This document shows, in pieces, positions 10,451 to 22,204 of a DNA stretch of 64,000 bases. This stretch comes from Isoetes taiwanensis (taxonomy: Eukaryota > Streptophyta > Lycopodiopsida > Isoetales > Isoetaceae). The translations under genes were made by a program, and so were the position numbers. Within the stretch, counting starts at the first letter, position 1. The number at the start of each line of letters is the position of its first letter. The notes below the pieces were generated by a model. It was not told where the DNA came from and searched no databases. It worked only from the letters and a program-made list of their open reading frames with translations. The DNA is taken from positions 8,025,003 to 8,089,002 of the forward strand of contig JAJEKV010000006.1 in the NCBI GenBank assembly GCA_021234155.1, in the 5' to 3' direction.

Positions 10451-12217
10451 TGTGACGTTCGACAAGATATCGGCTCCCCGGGACGTATATTGTGCTTTGC
10501 CACGCCAGCATTACCACGCCACCCCGATTGACGTGTACGCCAACGTATAGCCAAGTGGGTAGCCCTAGGGGGCAACTTGCTAAGAATGTGCATTAGTATT
10601 AATGTGCACATTTTCCAATGTACACATTAATGTGGGCACACATTTCCATGTGGCCACTTGATGCCAAGTGGGCCATACCCTTAGGTGCAAGTAATGTGCA
10701 CATTTTCCAATGTACACATTCATTAATGTGCACACATTTCCATGTGGGCACATTTGGCCACCTAGCCCTTAAAGGCAAGTGGGCCCATTACCAATTATCC
10801 CACATGCCAAAAGGGGATAATTGGAAACCCTAGCCACCCCTTGTCTATATAGGGTGGGAAACCCTAACTAACCTAATTTTCGATTTTTAGGGTTTTGTAA
10901 CTCGTTTTGGCTGCCTCAACAAATTAAAACCGCATCCCGCACTGACCGGGAGAATTGCAATCTTAGTTTCTCTAGATTCGTTTGCCAGGATGGTCGAGCT
11001 CAGGTCAGGAGGAGCCTCTCAAGGATCAGGTATTTGGCCAATTAGATAGTCTAAACCCTGTTTTAGTCATTGAATCAGTAGGTTTAGCCTATTAGATTGC
11101 CCATAGCAGCCCTCTAGCACTCTAGATAGTGATTCTAACTAAAGAACCTAACTCTATGATATAGATTAGATCTTGTTCTTTAGTTCTTCCGTGATGTACA
11201 TGGATGATGTATCTCTGTGAACTCCTTGTATTGGGAAGGGGGTAGAGACCTAAAGCTTTGTAGTTGATGCTCCTAGAGTAGCCTCTCTAGCACACTCAGA
11301 ATGCGGCGGCTGCGCACAATAGCCCGCATGTGTTGTGTTCTTAGGGGTCGGACCGGGTTGATAAGGGTGGTTTGTGTCCATAGCGGTTGCTCTCGGGATG
11401 TAAAGTCTACCGGAGAGCATCGGCAGACTAAGACTAATAATACTCGGGGACTGCGTGCACCACGAGTATGAGTTCGACACCGTTGGGGATAAGAAGCGCG
11501 TGCTGGCGGCGGTGCCACCGGGGGTTTCACCGAGGGTCGTGGTGCGGTGGTTGTCCGGCACCGGGGTGACCGATCGTGGTGGTAGTTCCCTTCAAGTGGG
11601 TTAAAGTCGAAAGTCTGGACAGTTGGTGTCCTCTAATGCACTTTGCTATGGCATTGATCATCGGTGGGAGAGAAACCTCCCTACCGCCTCATCGGGTCTG
11701 GGGAGATGTAACCCGGCTATAGCCCCTTTGGCTATGATCCCGGCAGCTACTCGGTCCAACCCCCGAAGTTCTTCAACCTATCTCGCAAAGTGTAATGCAG
11801 GAGGGGCGGATGGAGTGGACAACCCTAAGCCATGTTCTTATGCCACCAAATCCATTGCCATGAATTACATGCGCAATGAACTCGGGAGACCCAAGCCGTC
11901 GGTCATCCCTTTGAGTCCGAGCCTTGGGTAGGATTCCCTATGTGATGTCTTGATCTTTGTCTATGCAGATATGTGGAGGGCCATCCGCCGTGATGGTCAT
12001 ATGATATTCATGTATGTGCTCTTTGACATGTATGTTTACGCTTCCGCGACTAGGTAGGCCCGAGGGAGACGGGTGCAATGACCCTTCCACTCTTCCCACC
12101 GGAACCCGTCACGGTTGCGGTGTCATGTGGAGGGCCCCCAGATTAGCATGGAGCTGGTATGGGGATGAACTCTGTTTGTATACGGTGAGGGCACCGTGAT
12201 ACGAGTAGGGGACGCCA
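10451..12217 (+). repeat. Gypsy-1 5' LTR
   Basis: It aligns along its length with 22205-23956. The AT-rich part, about 10565-10830, is essentially identical in both copies; GC-rich parts differ by many short indels. It contains direct repeats of the word aatgtgcacattttccaatg near 10600 and 10691, and it ends next to a primer-binding site. An ORF of 71 codons (10618-10833) is repeated exactly in the 3' LTR. Confidence 0.92.
10845..10853 (+). promoter_or_regulatory. TATA box of Gypsy-1 5' LTR
   Basis: The motif ctatatagg sits about 395 bp into the LTR and is repeated at 22595-22603 in the 3' LTR. Position within the LTR and the flanking tandem AT-rich repeats fit the U3 promoter that drives genomic RNA. 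This is inferred, not measured. Confidence 0.55.
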
Positions 12218-12220
12218 CGG

Positions 12221-12232
12221 TGGTATCGAGCT
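12221..12232 (+). other. Gypsy-1 primer-binding site
   Basis: The phrase tggtatcgagct lies three bases after the LTR end. It matches the usual TGGTATCAGAGC initiator-tRNA-Met site except for the loss of one base. Confidence 0.75.
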
Positions 12233-12419
12233 ATGTTCTTGGAGACCAAGAGCAAAGCAGCCGCCATGTTCCGATAGCACTAACTTGATAGGATCCTCAA
12301 ACCTCGAAAAATGAGAAAATTTTTTTCTCATTTTTGTAGTTTATGCTAAGCTAGTAACTTGATTAAAAAGAATAGAAACGAAAAAAGACTAAAATTGATG
12401 AGCCAACATCCAAAAAGTA

Positions 12420-15400
12420 GGGTGGTCTCACTGCGTCGGCGCCGGAGATTGATTTCTACATTTTAGAAATCGGCCAAAAACGCGTCTTGACATTCAAAAT
12501 TTTGACACAAAAAGTTGTAAACTACAGTAAAATATCTTGATAATTCTAAATTTAAGCTAAGAATTAGTAGATTTAGCATGTTACATGTTAATTTAATAGT
12601 GGGCCCCACCATGTCTCACACGTCGTCGCCCGGGACGGGTTTCTAGATTCTAGGAATGCTACTGGCTATAGCGTGTGAGACCTTGCTTAATTAAGTGTTT
12701 TAGATGCCTTAGACAACCCAAAAGGTAGTTTAAAAGTTGACCTAAAATTGGCCCTATAAATAGAAGCCTGGACCCCTCCCATTTTTCCGTTCTTCCCGAG
12801 AAACCGTTCGTATTGTCAAAGGCGATCTTCTCGGCGTAGCTCCAATCGACGAACCGAAAAATGATGGCCCCCTGACAGCGGAACTGCAAGGAAGCCTAGC
12901 GAAAGCGGATCCTCCAGCGCCCGGCGTATCCGCCTTGTTCATAGGATTCGGGGGAACGCCTTCTCAGCGTCGGCGGATCTTCGCCGGCGAGGAATCGTGG
13001 TCGGACGGGGAGGCGACCATACGAGAGATCTTGGAGGACGATCGCCGAGACGCCATGAGTAGATCCTCAATGAAATTGAACGGCAGGAGGCGAAAAGCTT
13101 GGTGCCAAGGGAGCAACACCAAGGGACGCCAACCCACGTGAGGAGCAGAGGGAACAGCGAAACCCACCCATAGCCAAGAACAACCCTAAGATGAGATCCA
13201 CCGCGAGGAGGTGGTGCAGAGGAGCAAAGAGTCACGAACGCACTCCTCTGAGGAAGAGGCTGATCTAGCACGCCGGCCCACAAGTACGGTCGCGAGCCGA
13301 GGAAGTAGGATCGGCGATCAGGGAAGACACCGTACGGACCCAAGAAGAGGAGGGCCAAGGCCATCAAGGCGGCAAGAGGGAAGTGGTGAAGGTTGGGAAG
13401 AGAGCCGAAGGTCCCGGCCATCAACGAAAGGCCGGGAGGGGAGACCCCGCCCACTACCGACGATTCGACCAAGACTACGCACGGGCGCAGACTTCGGCGC
13501 AGCTCTTCAAAGCCCCGGGTTGTAGAGGAAGAGGTGCAATTTGCGCAGCGGCCCAAGAGCGTGAGGAGGCGGGCAGGTGGCTAAGCCCCACCATTCCCGT
13601 GGGATAGGGTCAAGGCCCCACGGGCCGCTGGCCGGGAAGTTTCCACGGATAGACCCCTTAAAGGTCTATGAGAAGAGAATGAGGGAGCACAACGCATATA
13701 TGGCTAAGTGGGAGGCCTACAACACCTATTACCGAGCACCCTGTGAGAACGATCAAGGCGGCACCGGATCTAAGAGCCGACACTCAAAGCCCCTCCACCA
13801 AAACCCAAGGCCCCACGAGCACCGGGAAGAAGAGGAGCAAGAAGAAACAGGGAGGAAGACAGGCACTCAAGGAGATCCGCCACTTAAAAAGTTACGGCCC
13901 CCGATTCCCGCGGCGCCCGTCCAACACGGGTCCGGCTAAGTCATTCAAGAATACAACACGGACATGCGCTGCGATGCACTTAGATGTTGCCGTGTTTGCA
14001 AGAGGCGCCAAGCCCACTTGGTGAAACATTTTGAAGATTCAACGGCCTGCGAAGGCCCTTGAAGAGGGTCACCCTCATGAGAGGATATGTATCTTACCCC
14101 GGACACATCAAGGAGAACGCCCTTGAACCTTGTAAATATTTGTAAAAATTTTGTTAATATAAAGAAAATTTTTGCGTAAATAAAGTGTCCAAACCGGTTT
14201 AGATAGGTCAAGACATCGATCCCTAGCCTTCGTTTTAATTAAATTGGAGTTTGGAGCAAAATTGAGGCGATGTCTCACACGTCGCGCCGAGGACGATTTC
14301 TACATTTTAGAAATGGGCTGGGCATAGCGATGAGAACCATGCAAAAAATGCCCAAAACAGCTCCAAATCGACCAAGTAAGGGGTCAATTACGCTAACTTC
14401 GATGAGATTAGTAGAATTGACCTTAGATCACCTAAATTGAGTAATCCTAGCCCAATTGGGACCCATGTCTCCTGCGTCGGCGCCGGGGACAGATTTCTAC
14501 ATTTTAGAAATCTGGGCACAACGTATGAACCGCACCATGTCATCACCAAATGATCCCCAAATTGCACAATAGGTTCGGTTGCTCTCCTAGCATGCTCAAA
14601 CTCTAGAAATAGTCTTCAAACTTGCAATTGCATCCCTTAATAGATCGAGAATTACCTAATATCGGTAAAATCTAGGTCATCCCAAAATTAGGGTTTTCCC
14701 TTTCTATAAATAAGTTCCCCATTTCTCAATTGGCACCACCGCAAATTTGCTCCCCCCAACTTTGCTTAGGGCGATCTTTCGGCTCCCCGAGGCTTACGCA
14801 TCCGTTTGATACTCCCTTCCTTGCTAGATCAATGGCCCCCTTTGCTGATTTTGGACGATGGTGCGGCGCCGGTGCCCATGCTGCCTTGGCGGATGTCAAT
14901 GACATCTTCAAGTCTTTGTGAAAGAAATTGACATCAAGCTTCGGCTGAGCGCAACCCGGCATATAGGCGGTGCTAGGCGGAATTTCGGAGGCTAGGGGTA
15001 GGACCCTCCCCTTGTCCAAGTCCCCCCCCTTGCATAGGATACTTCGTTCCCGGAGTCCCTTCAGGCTGACCTTGGCGATGTCCCCAACATCGCCAAGTGC
15101 TTGACCAACAAAGGCCAAAGGCTACCGGAGCTACATGGTCTGACGACCAAGCGGGGACCAAGTACTTCGCTTACACCGTAGCCCTAGCCATCTTCTTATC
15201 CCAATCGCCGAGAACCAGATGGGGGCAGCCCTCATCCCTCGATGGAGGTAGACCCCATAGGCGGCGGAAGGAGGGGCAAATCTTCTTTGCGGTATCAACA
15301 AGAACAGAAGCAAGAAGAGCGAAGAATGAAGAAGGCCGGAGCCGAAGGATACCGCAGACTCGACTTCGGACGAAAAACTGGCCTTGAGAGGCGAGCTGAT

Positions 15401-16500
15401 CAACCCGAAGGCGAGCAGCCCGTGAGGGGCATCAGAGTTGCTCCCCCACTTGGGCTAGGCATCACAAGCCTAGCCCCTATCATCATCGGCGGAGAGGAGT
15501 ATCTACTCCTCGTGACATCGAGAACCTCAGAATGTAGGGAGAGGGCTTTCAGATTGAATGAACTACTCCCACCCGGTACTGCGGCAAACCGACTGGGCCG
15601 ACTTCATCGTCAGGGGAGCATCGAACTCTGGCTCAAGTGAGGGGAGTCAGAGCACACCTACAGGGGGAGGCGACCTCGACATCCGGGCCTATAGCGACAT
15701 GGGAGGCAATTGATGGGCCAGCCGGGAGCACCTCCAGCGGAGGGAGGAGTTCTCGCCCTCCAAAGGCGGATGGGGATCCGTGGGAGACCCACGAGTATCT
15801 AATGCGGGTCCTCAATATCACCCTTGCCAAAAGGAGAAGGGAATGCGACCTGGGGGGCTTCGACGCACAATTGAAATTTCTGGGGCTCAGCGAGTAGAGT
15901 CGTGAGAGAAATCTGTTTGGTGACAGTGGAGGAGCCAAACAAGGAGGAAGCGGCTGACACACACAATGGCGCTGTCGAGTACTACCCTGCCTAGCGATGG
16001 ATGGGAGAATAGCGGTAATCCACCTTAGGTTCATCAGGTCAGGCGAAGAAGGAGTGTTTATCTTTGATTGCACTCTCGGGCTTGGCGGGCATGCTCGAAT
16101 AGCGACAAATGTCGACTATCTTTGTCTTAGTCAAGAGGGCAATGGCACTTGACCTCTTCGACGCCATCCCATCCCCGGCGTCGGGGAGATTAGCGTGGCT
16201 GCGGCCCTTACATCCAACCCGCAGGGTAGAAGACACTGGTGAGAGCCATCGAGGGGGCTTCGCCCGGCAAGCATCATCGGGAACTTGGGTCACCACGGTA
16301 GGGGCGGCCCAAGTTAAAAGTTTCTTGAAGACAACCCGATCTTCTGCGATTTCAAGACTAGTTAGACTCTTGATCCGGAGACCTTTTGTACCTAAAATAT
16401 TATATGATATATAAATACAATTACATTTGCACTTTAAATGTTTTATTGATGTATGTTGCCCCACAATTATACCAACAAACATAAACAATGCAAGAGAACA
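12420..16500 (+). other. Gypsy-1 long leader with duplicated hairpin/TATA/ORF modules
   Basis: Four copies of a motif of about 45 bp (tgtctcacacgtcg..., then gatttctacattttagaaat) lie at about 12425-12475, 12611-12659, 14271-14315 and 14464-14513. The second half folds into an 8-bp stem hairpin. Each pair is followed by a TATA-like word (ctataaatag at 12754, ctataaataa at 14704) and then a reading region with an early 'atggccccct' (about 12863 and 14831). The open stretches (12935-13141, 13211-13525, 13577-13939, 15242-15640, 15637-15897) are Arg/Gly/Glu-rich, broken, and match no family I know. They may be decayed leader ORFs upstream of gag. Confidence 0.6.
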
Positions 16501-16739
16501 AATAGAACTAACCATATAGCCATTAATCACTTGTGGATGCGGCTAGAGGGCTAAGCCCTTGGGAGGCGACTTCTCTGAGACCTTATAGAAGAGCAAACCC
16601 GCCCAAACCACCCGGCAAAGGAACCTATTTTGAAGATAGGGAACCCATGACCCCCAGGCAGGAGATAAATTCGGAATGGAGGGCGGATCACGGAGGCGGA
16701 TAAAAAAGGCATTCATCCGTGCAAGCGGGGAGTAGGTTC

Positions 16740-17930
16740 TGGTGGGCAATGCTTTCGATTTGCTTAAGCATCAGCTTCGGAGGAAGGAAGGGACCGTAGA
16801 GGAGCAAGAGGAAGGAGATCCCCCGGTCCAGGAATCTTCCGACTCAAGTTCAGACTTCAGACTCCGACTACGAGGAGGGAAGAGCGGTGCTCGGGGAACC
16901 AGCGAGAGGGAAGGCGGAGGAACACCCCCGGAGGGGCGACAAAGAGATACGGGGGCCTGGGCTACGGAAGAAGGTAGATTCCGCCTTTGGGCAATGTATG
17001 GAAGGCCGAAGCTGTTCTCCGGGGAAACAGGTCGGGCTTAGAAGCGAGGGGCATGGGCTGGGCCGAACGAAATTTATAACGGAAATGCTTATGGCATGAA
17101 GGATAAGGACAAAGGAAGTTGCAACAGCCAACTTGAAAGGAACTTTCGAATTTGGTGGAAGGGGGTATGCAAAGGCACGGCTTAGCGGGGATGCTTGTAA
17201 GTTGAAAGTTTGCTAAAGCCTTCAAAGCGCCATTACGTTCCAAAGGGAACATAAGTCGACATGATGCCAGTGATTTCTGAGGTTGCGGACAAGGCAACAA
17301 ATCAGTTGAGAAATATCTGAGAGGAATTCATGAGGCTAAAAAATTTATATGTGCGAAGTTGGGAGAAAGCATCACGAGAAAGCTATATCGAGGGGCTGAA
17401 TGAGGAGATCCGCGAAGCTTGTGAGAGCAATAAACCCTAGGGCGATGCTCGAGGAAGGCGAATCCAAGGCTATAAGCTTGCAGGGTCGGGACCTCGAATA
17501 GCGGGCACAAGCGGCGGTACTTCCGGGGAGAAAGGCAAGGCTGACGGAAGCTACAGCCTGGGGGCAGCCAGGTCAGTCCGGCTAGAACACAATATGGTGG
17601 GAACCAGGGGAAGCAGGGGGGAAGAAGCGGGTGTCCTTCAGGACAAGCGGGGAGAGGTCAAACTACTCCAAAGCGGTGCAATCCTTTTTGCAAGCAATGC
17701 CCAAGGAAAAAGGCGGGAGTGCATAGAAAAGCGGTGCCGGGTGCTTCCAGCCCACCATAGGGCGACAAAGCGCCCCTCACGTCATGAGTGCGGCTCTAGC
17801 GGAGTTGGGAGATTGGGAAGCCACATGGGGCCGGACGGCGGTAAGAGGCCCGCGACTATATTCGGGGTGAGTGTCATATCTTTGCACTTAATAGATCTGA
17901 GCAAGCGAGAGCCGGTATAAGGTAATTTCC
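16740..17930 (+). pseudogene. Gypsy-1 gag region, decayed
   Basis: Fragments in changing frames resemble the retrotransposon gag core. For example SVEKYLRGIHEAKKFICAKL, at about 17305-17364, is followed by GESITRKLY and a GLNEEIREA-like piece. A hydrophilic Glu/Arg-rich segment precedes it (16742-17041). I see no clean CCHC knuckle, although a Cys-containing basic piece lies at about 17700-17800. The region is placed by its position just before the protease. Confidence 0.55.
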
Positions 17931-18310
17931 ACGGTAGGGAAGGCTAAAGCTAAGTCATTCATAGTCTTGATAGACTCGGGGAAGTAGCCATAACCCATCC
18001 CCGAATGGTTCGGATGTTGAAGTTGAAGCCGCTAAAGTCAAAGCCAAGACCCGTTATTTTAGCAAGTGGTGCGGTAAGGCAGGCGGCGGGCAAGAGAATT
18101 AACCGACATCGACTTGCGGGGATTAATATCCGGATGGGGGCGAAGTAATGGGCATTGGAAAGTATGACTTGATCATAGGAATGGAGTACCTTGGGCGCCG
18201 GGGGGGCCATTATCAATGGAAGCGGAAGGTGACCTTCCCAGCGCCCGGCGGCAAGATCATTGAGATAACAGTAACGAAGTTGTTCCCATTATCGGTGCAT
18301 GTCTTCTAAG
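17930..18310 (+). pseudogene. Gypsy-1 aspartic protease, decayed
   Basis: AKSFIVLIDSG (about 17949-17981) is the protease active-site block and GKYDLIIGMEYLG, at about 18156-18194, the usual downstream block (DxILGMDWL). The intervening sequence has stops. Confidence 0.7.
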
Positions 18311-18339
18311 CGGTACATTCAAGTGCATCAAGAGTCGAG

Positions 18340-19290
18340 CAAGTGGCATACATCTTCAAGCTTGAGATTAGTGAGCCGGAATCGAGGAAGGAAGCAAAAG
18401 GAAGACGCGGCGCTCGGCAAGTTGCGAAGCAAGTATCTCGGCTAATCACGGAGTTCCATGATCTCTTTCCGGATGAGATCAAGCAGCTCCCCTCCTTATA
18501 GAGTCGAGTCGCGAGATAGCCTTTTCGAACTGGGAACAAAAGCCAACAAGTAAGGCTCCATATAGAATGACAACACCGGGGAGTTGTCCGGGCTGAAAAA
18601 GCGATTCGCGAGGAGCTGCTTTCGACCTAGGGTTCATTAGACCTAAGCGTCTCGCCGTTTGGGCGCCCATTCTTTTTGTCAAGAAGAAGGATGGATCTTT
18701 GAGAATGTGCATAGACTATAGGCAGTTGAATAAGCACACCATTAAGAACAAGTGCAGCGCTCCCAAGATCGGGCGACTTGATGGATCAGCTCAAGGTGCA
18801 AAGATCTTCTCCAAAATCGACTTAAGGTGGGGATATCACCGATCAGGATAAAGGAAGAAGATATCCATAAGAGGCGCCTTGAGCAGCGGTATGGGCATTA
18901 TGAGTTCACGGTAATGCCTTAAAACTATCAAATGCCCCTTAGCGTTCATGAGGCTCATGAGCGATATCTTGAGGAGTTCACGGACACCTTTGTGATTGTT
19001 TTCTTTGGCGACATTTTGGTGTATAGCAGATCCCTTGAAAACGCATTACAACACTTGAGAAGAGTGCTAGAGAAGTTGAAGAGGCACGGTTATGCGCCAA
19101 GTTGTCGAAGTGCCGCCGCCTTGAGAAAAGGTGGAGTATCTAGGTCATGTGATCTCAGTGTGAAGGCATCTCAGCAGACCCCGCCAAGATTGAGGCCGTC
19201 ATTCATTGGCGGCCCGAAGAATGTGCATGAAGTCGAAGTTTCCCTCGGCCTAGCGGTACTACAGGGGAAGTTAAGTGAAGAACTTTGCTA
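18340..19290 (+). pseudogene. Gypsy-1 reverse transcriptase, decayed
   Basis: Across shifting frames one can read a leader ending LITEFHDLFPDEIKQLP, then [30 protein letters not shown] and [11 protein letters not shown]. The frame 18932-19291 then has FVIVFFGDILVYSRSLENAL. The expected active site F-x-D-D is F-G-D-D-like with Gly in place of the first Asp, a lesion in a catalytic residue. Stops occur about every 20-40 codons. Confidence 0.85.
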
Positions 19291-19379
19291 AGATAGCAAC
19301 CGGATTAGCGGACGACGAGGGCGAGAAGGTGAAAAGATTGGGTAGAGCATTGGCACAAGAAAGCCCAAAAGGGGTTTGA

Positions 19380-19800
19380 ATTGTTGAAGGAAGCTCTAAC
19401 AACAGCCCCGATCTTAACCCCCGCCGAACCGGAGAAAGATAAGCTTGTAACAACAGATGCGAGTAAGATAGCTGACGAGTGCGGTGCTTATGCAAGAAGA
19501 GCGGGTGGTAGCGTATGATTCGGGGAAGATGAACGACGCCGAGGCCGCTACCAACGCATACGATCGGGAGTTGCTTTGCGGTTGTCGGGGCATTAAGAAT
19601 ATGGAGGCATTATCTCTTGGGAAGGAAGTTCAGTTGGATACCGACCATGAGGCCTCAATATGTATTCATAAACCACACCTTAATCTGAGGCGTGCGGAGA
19701 TGGATGGAGTTCCTCGAAGAATATGACTTTCATATAGTCTATAAGCGGGGAAGCTCAATGTGGTAGCGGAGATGCGCTTTCAAGGCATCCACGACAACTA
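19380..19800 (+). pseudogene. Gypsy-1 RNase H, decayed
   Basis: The pieces TTDASKIA..AVLMQE, AYDSGKMNDAEAATNAYDREL and LDTDHEASICI match the RT_RNaseH block of Gypsy elements (TDAS, KLNxAExNYxxxExEL, TDHxSL). FLEEYDFHIVYKRGS follows in another frame. Confidence 0.8.
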
Positions 19801-19969
19801 GAGTGCATTGCAATGCAATTTCGGCGCTCTCCGGCAACTTTGGTAAGAGGATTGAAGAGTCCTTGCCAGCGGGCGTGGATTTCGGGGAAGTATGGGCAAG
19901 CCTTTCGAAGGGAGGCTAGAACAGGATAAAGAGCGGGGAGGCCTTCAAGCATTATAAGAAGGAAGGCAA

Positions 19970-20960
19970 CTGTTATACCATAAGAACAAGTTGTGCGTAA
20001 TCGAATCATCGGTGTAAGGAAGTTGATCCTCCATGACACGCTACTTGCCCAATAGGCTGGCCATGCGGGATTCATGAAAACATATTTCAAAGTCTTGCGG
20101 CTGGCTATTATTGGCCAGGAATGAAGAAGCAAATAGCTTCGCTACATCAAGGAATGCCGACTATGCCCCGTGAGACTGGGCGGAGCAGCAATTCAGGGGC
20201 ATTAGAGCCATTAAGCGGTGCCAAAGCGCTAAGTGGGAGGTAATCGGCATGGATTTCATCCACGGGACTCCCAAGGACGGTGAGAGGCAAGGATGCCTTA
20301 ATGGTAGTGGTCGACAAGTTGTCGAAGATGGCACATTTGTGCCTTGCGAGGAATCCACAGTCTGACCATGGATACTGACAAAGCTCTTCACCAAAGAGAT
20401 CTTGGGCTTCATGGCATGCCAAAGGGAGATCATCTCCGGCGGGGATCCGAAGTTCATGGCGCCTTTTGGCAAGACCTCTTTGCGGCGATCGGGCGAAGCT
20501 ATCCATGAGCCGCGGCATATCATCCTCGACGGGATGGATGGGCCGGGAGCGGACCAACGAGGATTTTAGAGGACATGCTACGAAACTATATACGGAATAA
20601 GCAAGGTATGTGGGAAGAATTTATTCACTTGGTGGAGTTTGCATACAATAGCACCAAGCGGGGAATCATCCCAAATGTCGCCCGTTTATGATCAATTCAC
20701 GACTATCGTGCCTAACTCGGACACTTGGCACAACCCGTGTCAAAAGTGGAAGTTTCGCAGCCGAGATGTTGGCGATATCGGCGACTTGTAGAGGAAGTTC
20801 GTGGCTATCGTTAGCGGCAAGAAGTAAGATCAAAAAGAGCATCGCCGACAAGCATCGAAACGAGAAGAGAGTTGAAGTTGGAGATGATGTTTGGCTCAAG
20901 ATTAAGGTGAAGCAGCGGCTTCGGGATCGGCAATTGCAAGAAGCTTGCTCCAAGGTGGGG
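19970..20960 (+). pseudogene. Gypsy-1 integrase, decayed
   Basis: An H2C2-like zinc-binding region (around 20020-20160) precedes a core with WEVIGMDFI (about 20230) and VVVDKLSKMAH (about 20305), both typical of Gypsy integrase. The later piece SIADKHRNEKRVEVGDDVWLKIK, seen near 20840-20910, is the usual post-core segment (ADxxRRxxxFxVGDxVxLKxx). Multiple frame changes are present. Confidence 0.75.
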
Positions 20961-21059
20961 CTGGACCTTTGAGAATAGTCGAAACTAGGCAATCAAGCCT
21001 ACAAGCTAGACTTACCAAAGACACCTAAAGATTCATAAGGTCTTCCCGTGAGTTTGCTG

Positions 21060-21345
21060 AAGAGGCATACCCCAAATCGGGCGAAGTCTTGGATTATGCA
21101 TATTGTTGGAAATGGCGGAGGAACATTTGGAAATAGTCCCGAAATTGATTCTTGATAAAGCTTTCAAAGCGAGGAGATCGAGAATTCCTCCAGTATTTGG
21201 TCAAGTGGAAACACTTACCGGTGGAAGGCATGCGTGGGTACTTAAGAAAGATTTAGTAAGCGGTACCCACGGTTTATGGAGCAATGGGGACGGCAAGGTC
21301 ATCTCAGAAGAAATCGGCTCGGGCATGTCGATTTGTGTAGGTTAA
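21060..21345 (+). pseudogene. Gypsy-1 C-terminal chromodomain-like segment
   Basis: LILDKAFKARRSRIPPVFGQ leads into frames where VETLTGGRHAWVLKKDLV and YPRFMEQWG can be read. The order resembles the chromodomain that ends chromovirus integrases (P..IL..R.....EFLVKW..LP...ATWE). It is broken by frameshifts, so the assignment is moderate. Confidence 0.55.
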
Positions 21346-22150
21346 TGCTTGTATAGTTAAGATTAATCTCGCGATGCCACCTACGCTTAGTATGGGTGCA
21401 TGCGTTGTCACCGATGATGGGACCACTACGGTGATCTCTAGGGCGTGGTGTAATGTCAATGTAGGCATGACGTTTCCTTGGGCAGAGTGGAAGGTAGATT
21501 AGAAAGTCTACTTACGTCCCCGCGAGTAGGCGACCTCGAAGAAAGGAGGTCATTGAGGAATGCATTGATAGGAAAAGCACCTTTAGCCCCATATATGCTT
21601 TGATAGGAGGAATCTATCCGCCAGCCCCGAGAAGGATATCCTCCATGTTGAGGCAACTAGAGGTGTAGGCATGGCTGGCATATAGGCATGTGTAGGCTCG
21701 TCTCTCATGACCATAATGGAAGATTCACCCTCTTCCTCACGGAGATTAGCCATGCATCCATGTAGATAGGTGGGGTGGTCACCATATAACCAAAAATTTT
21801 AATTAATAATTAAATGGTACTAACGTAGTGTCGACCCGCAGGCCAGTAGAGCGCTCCGGAGGGCAAGGAGGTCGAGCTACGAAGACTTGCAACACAAATT
21901 TTGTTGGAATGTGTTGCAAGGAACGAAGAGTGCCTCGAACGTTAATTTTTAAATTTTGATAAACTTAATCGTAATGTTAAGTGAAGTTGGAGTAAATTGT
22001 CTAGTAATATCGTGAATTGATAAGTTATTTCATAATATAATGATGTAATAATGTCATAAAAAAATATTACCTTGAGGTAATTGTAATAAATGTGTAAGTA
22101 TTATAGGAGTATATCATATGCATCAGGTTGATTGCAGGGTAGGAAGATTC

Positions 22151-22204
22151 CAAGGTGGGGAGAACCACGATGCTGCGGACAGCATCATTTCAAGGTGGGG
22201 AGAA
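22151..22204 (+). other. Gypsy-1 polypurine tract, present twice
   Basis: The 14-mer caaggtggggagaa ends exactly at the 3' LTR start (22191-22204) and occurs again 40 bp upstream (22151-22164). The proximal copy is the expected plus-strand primer site. Confidence 0.7.
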
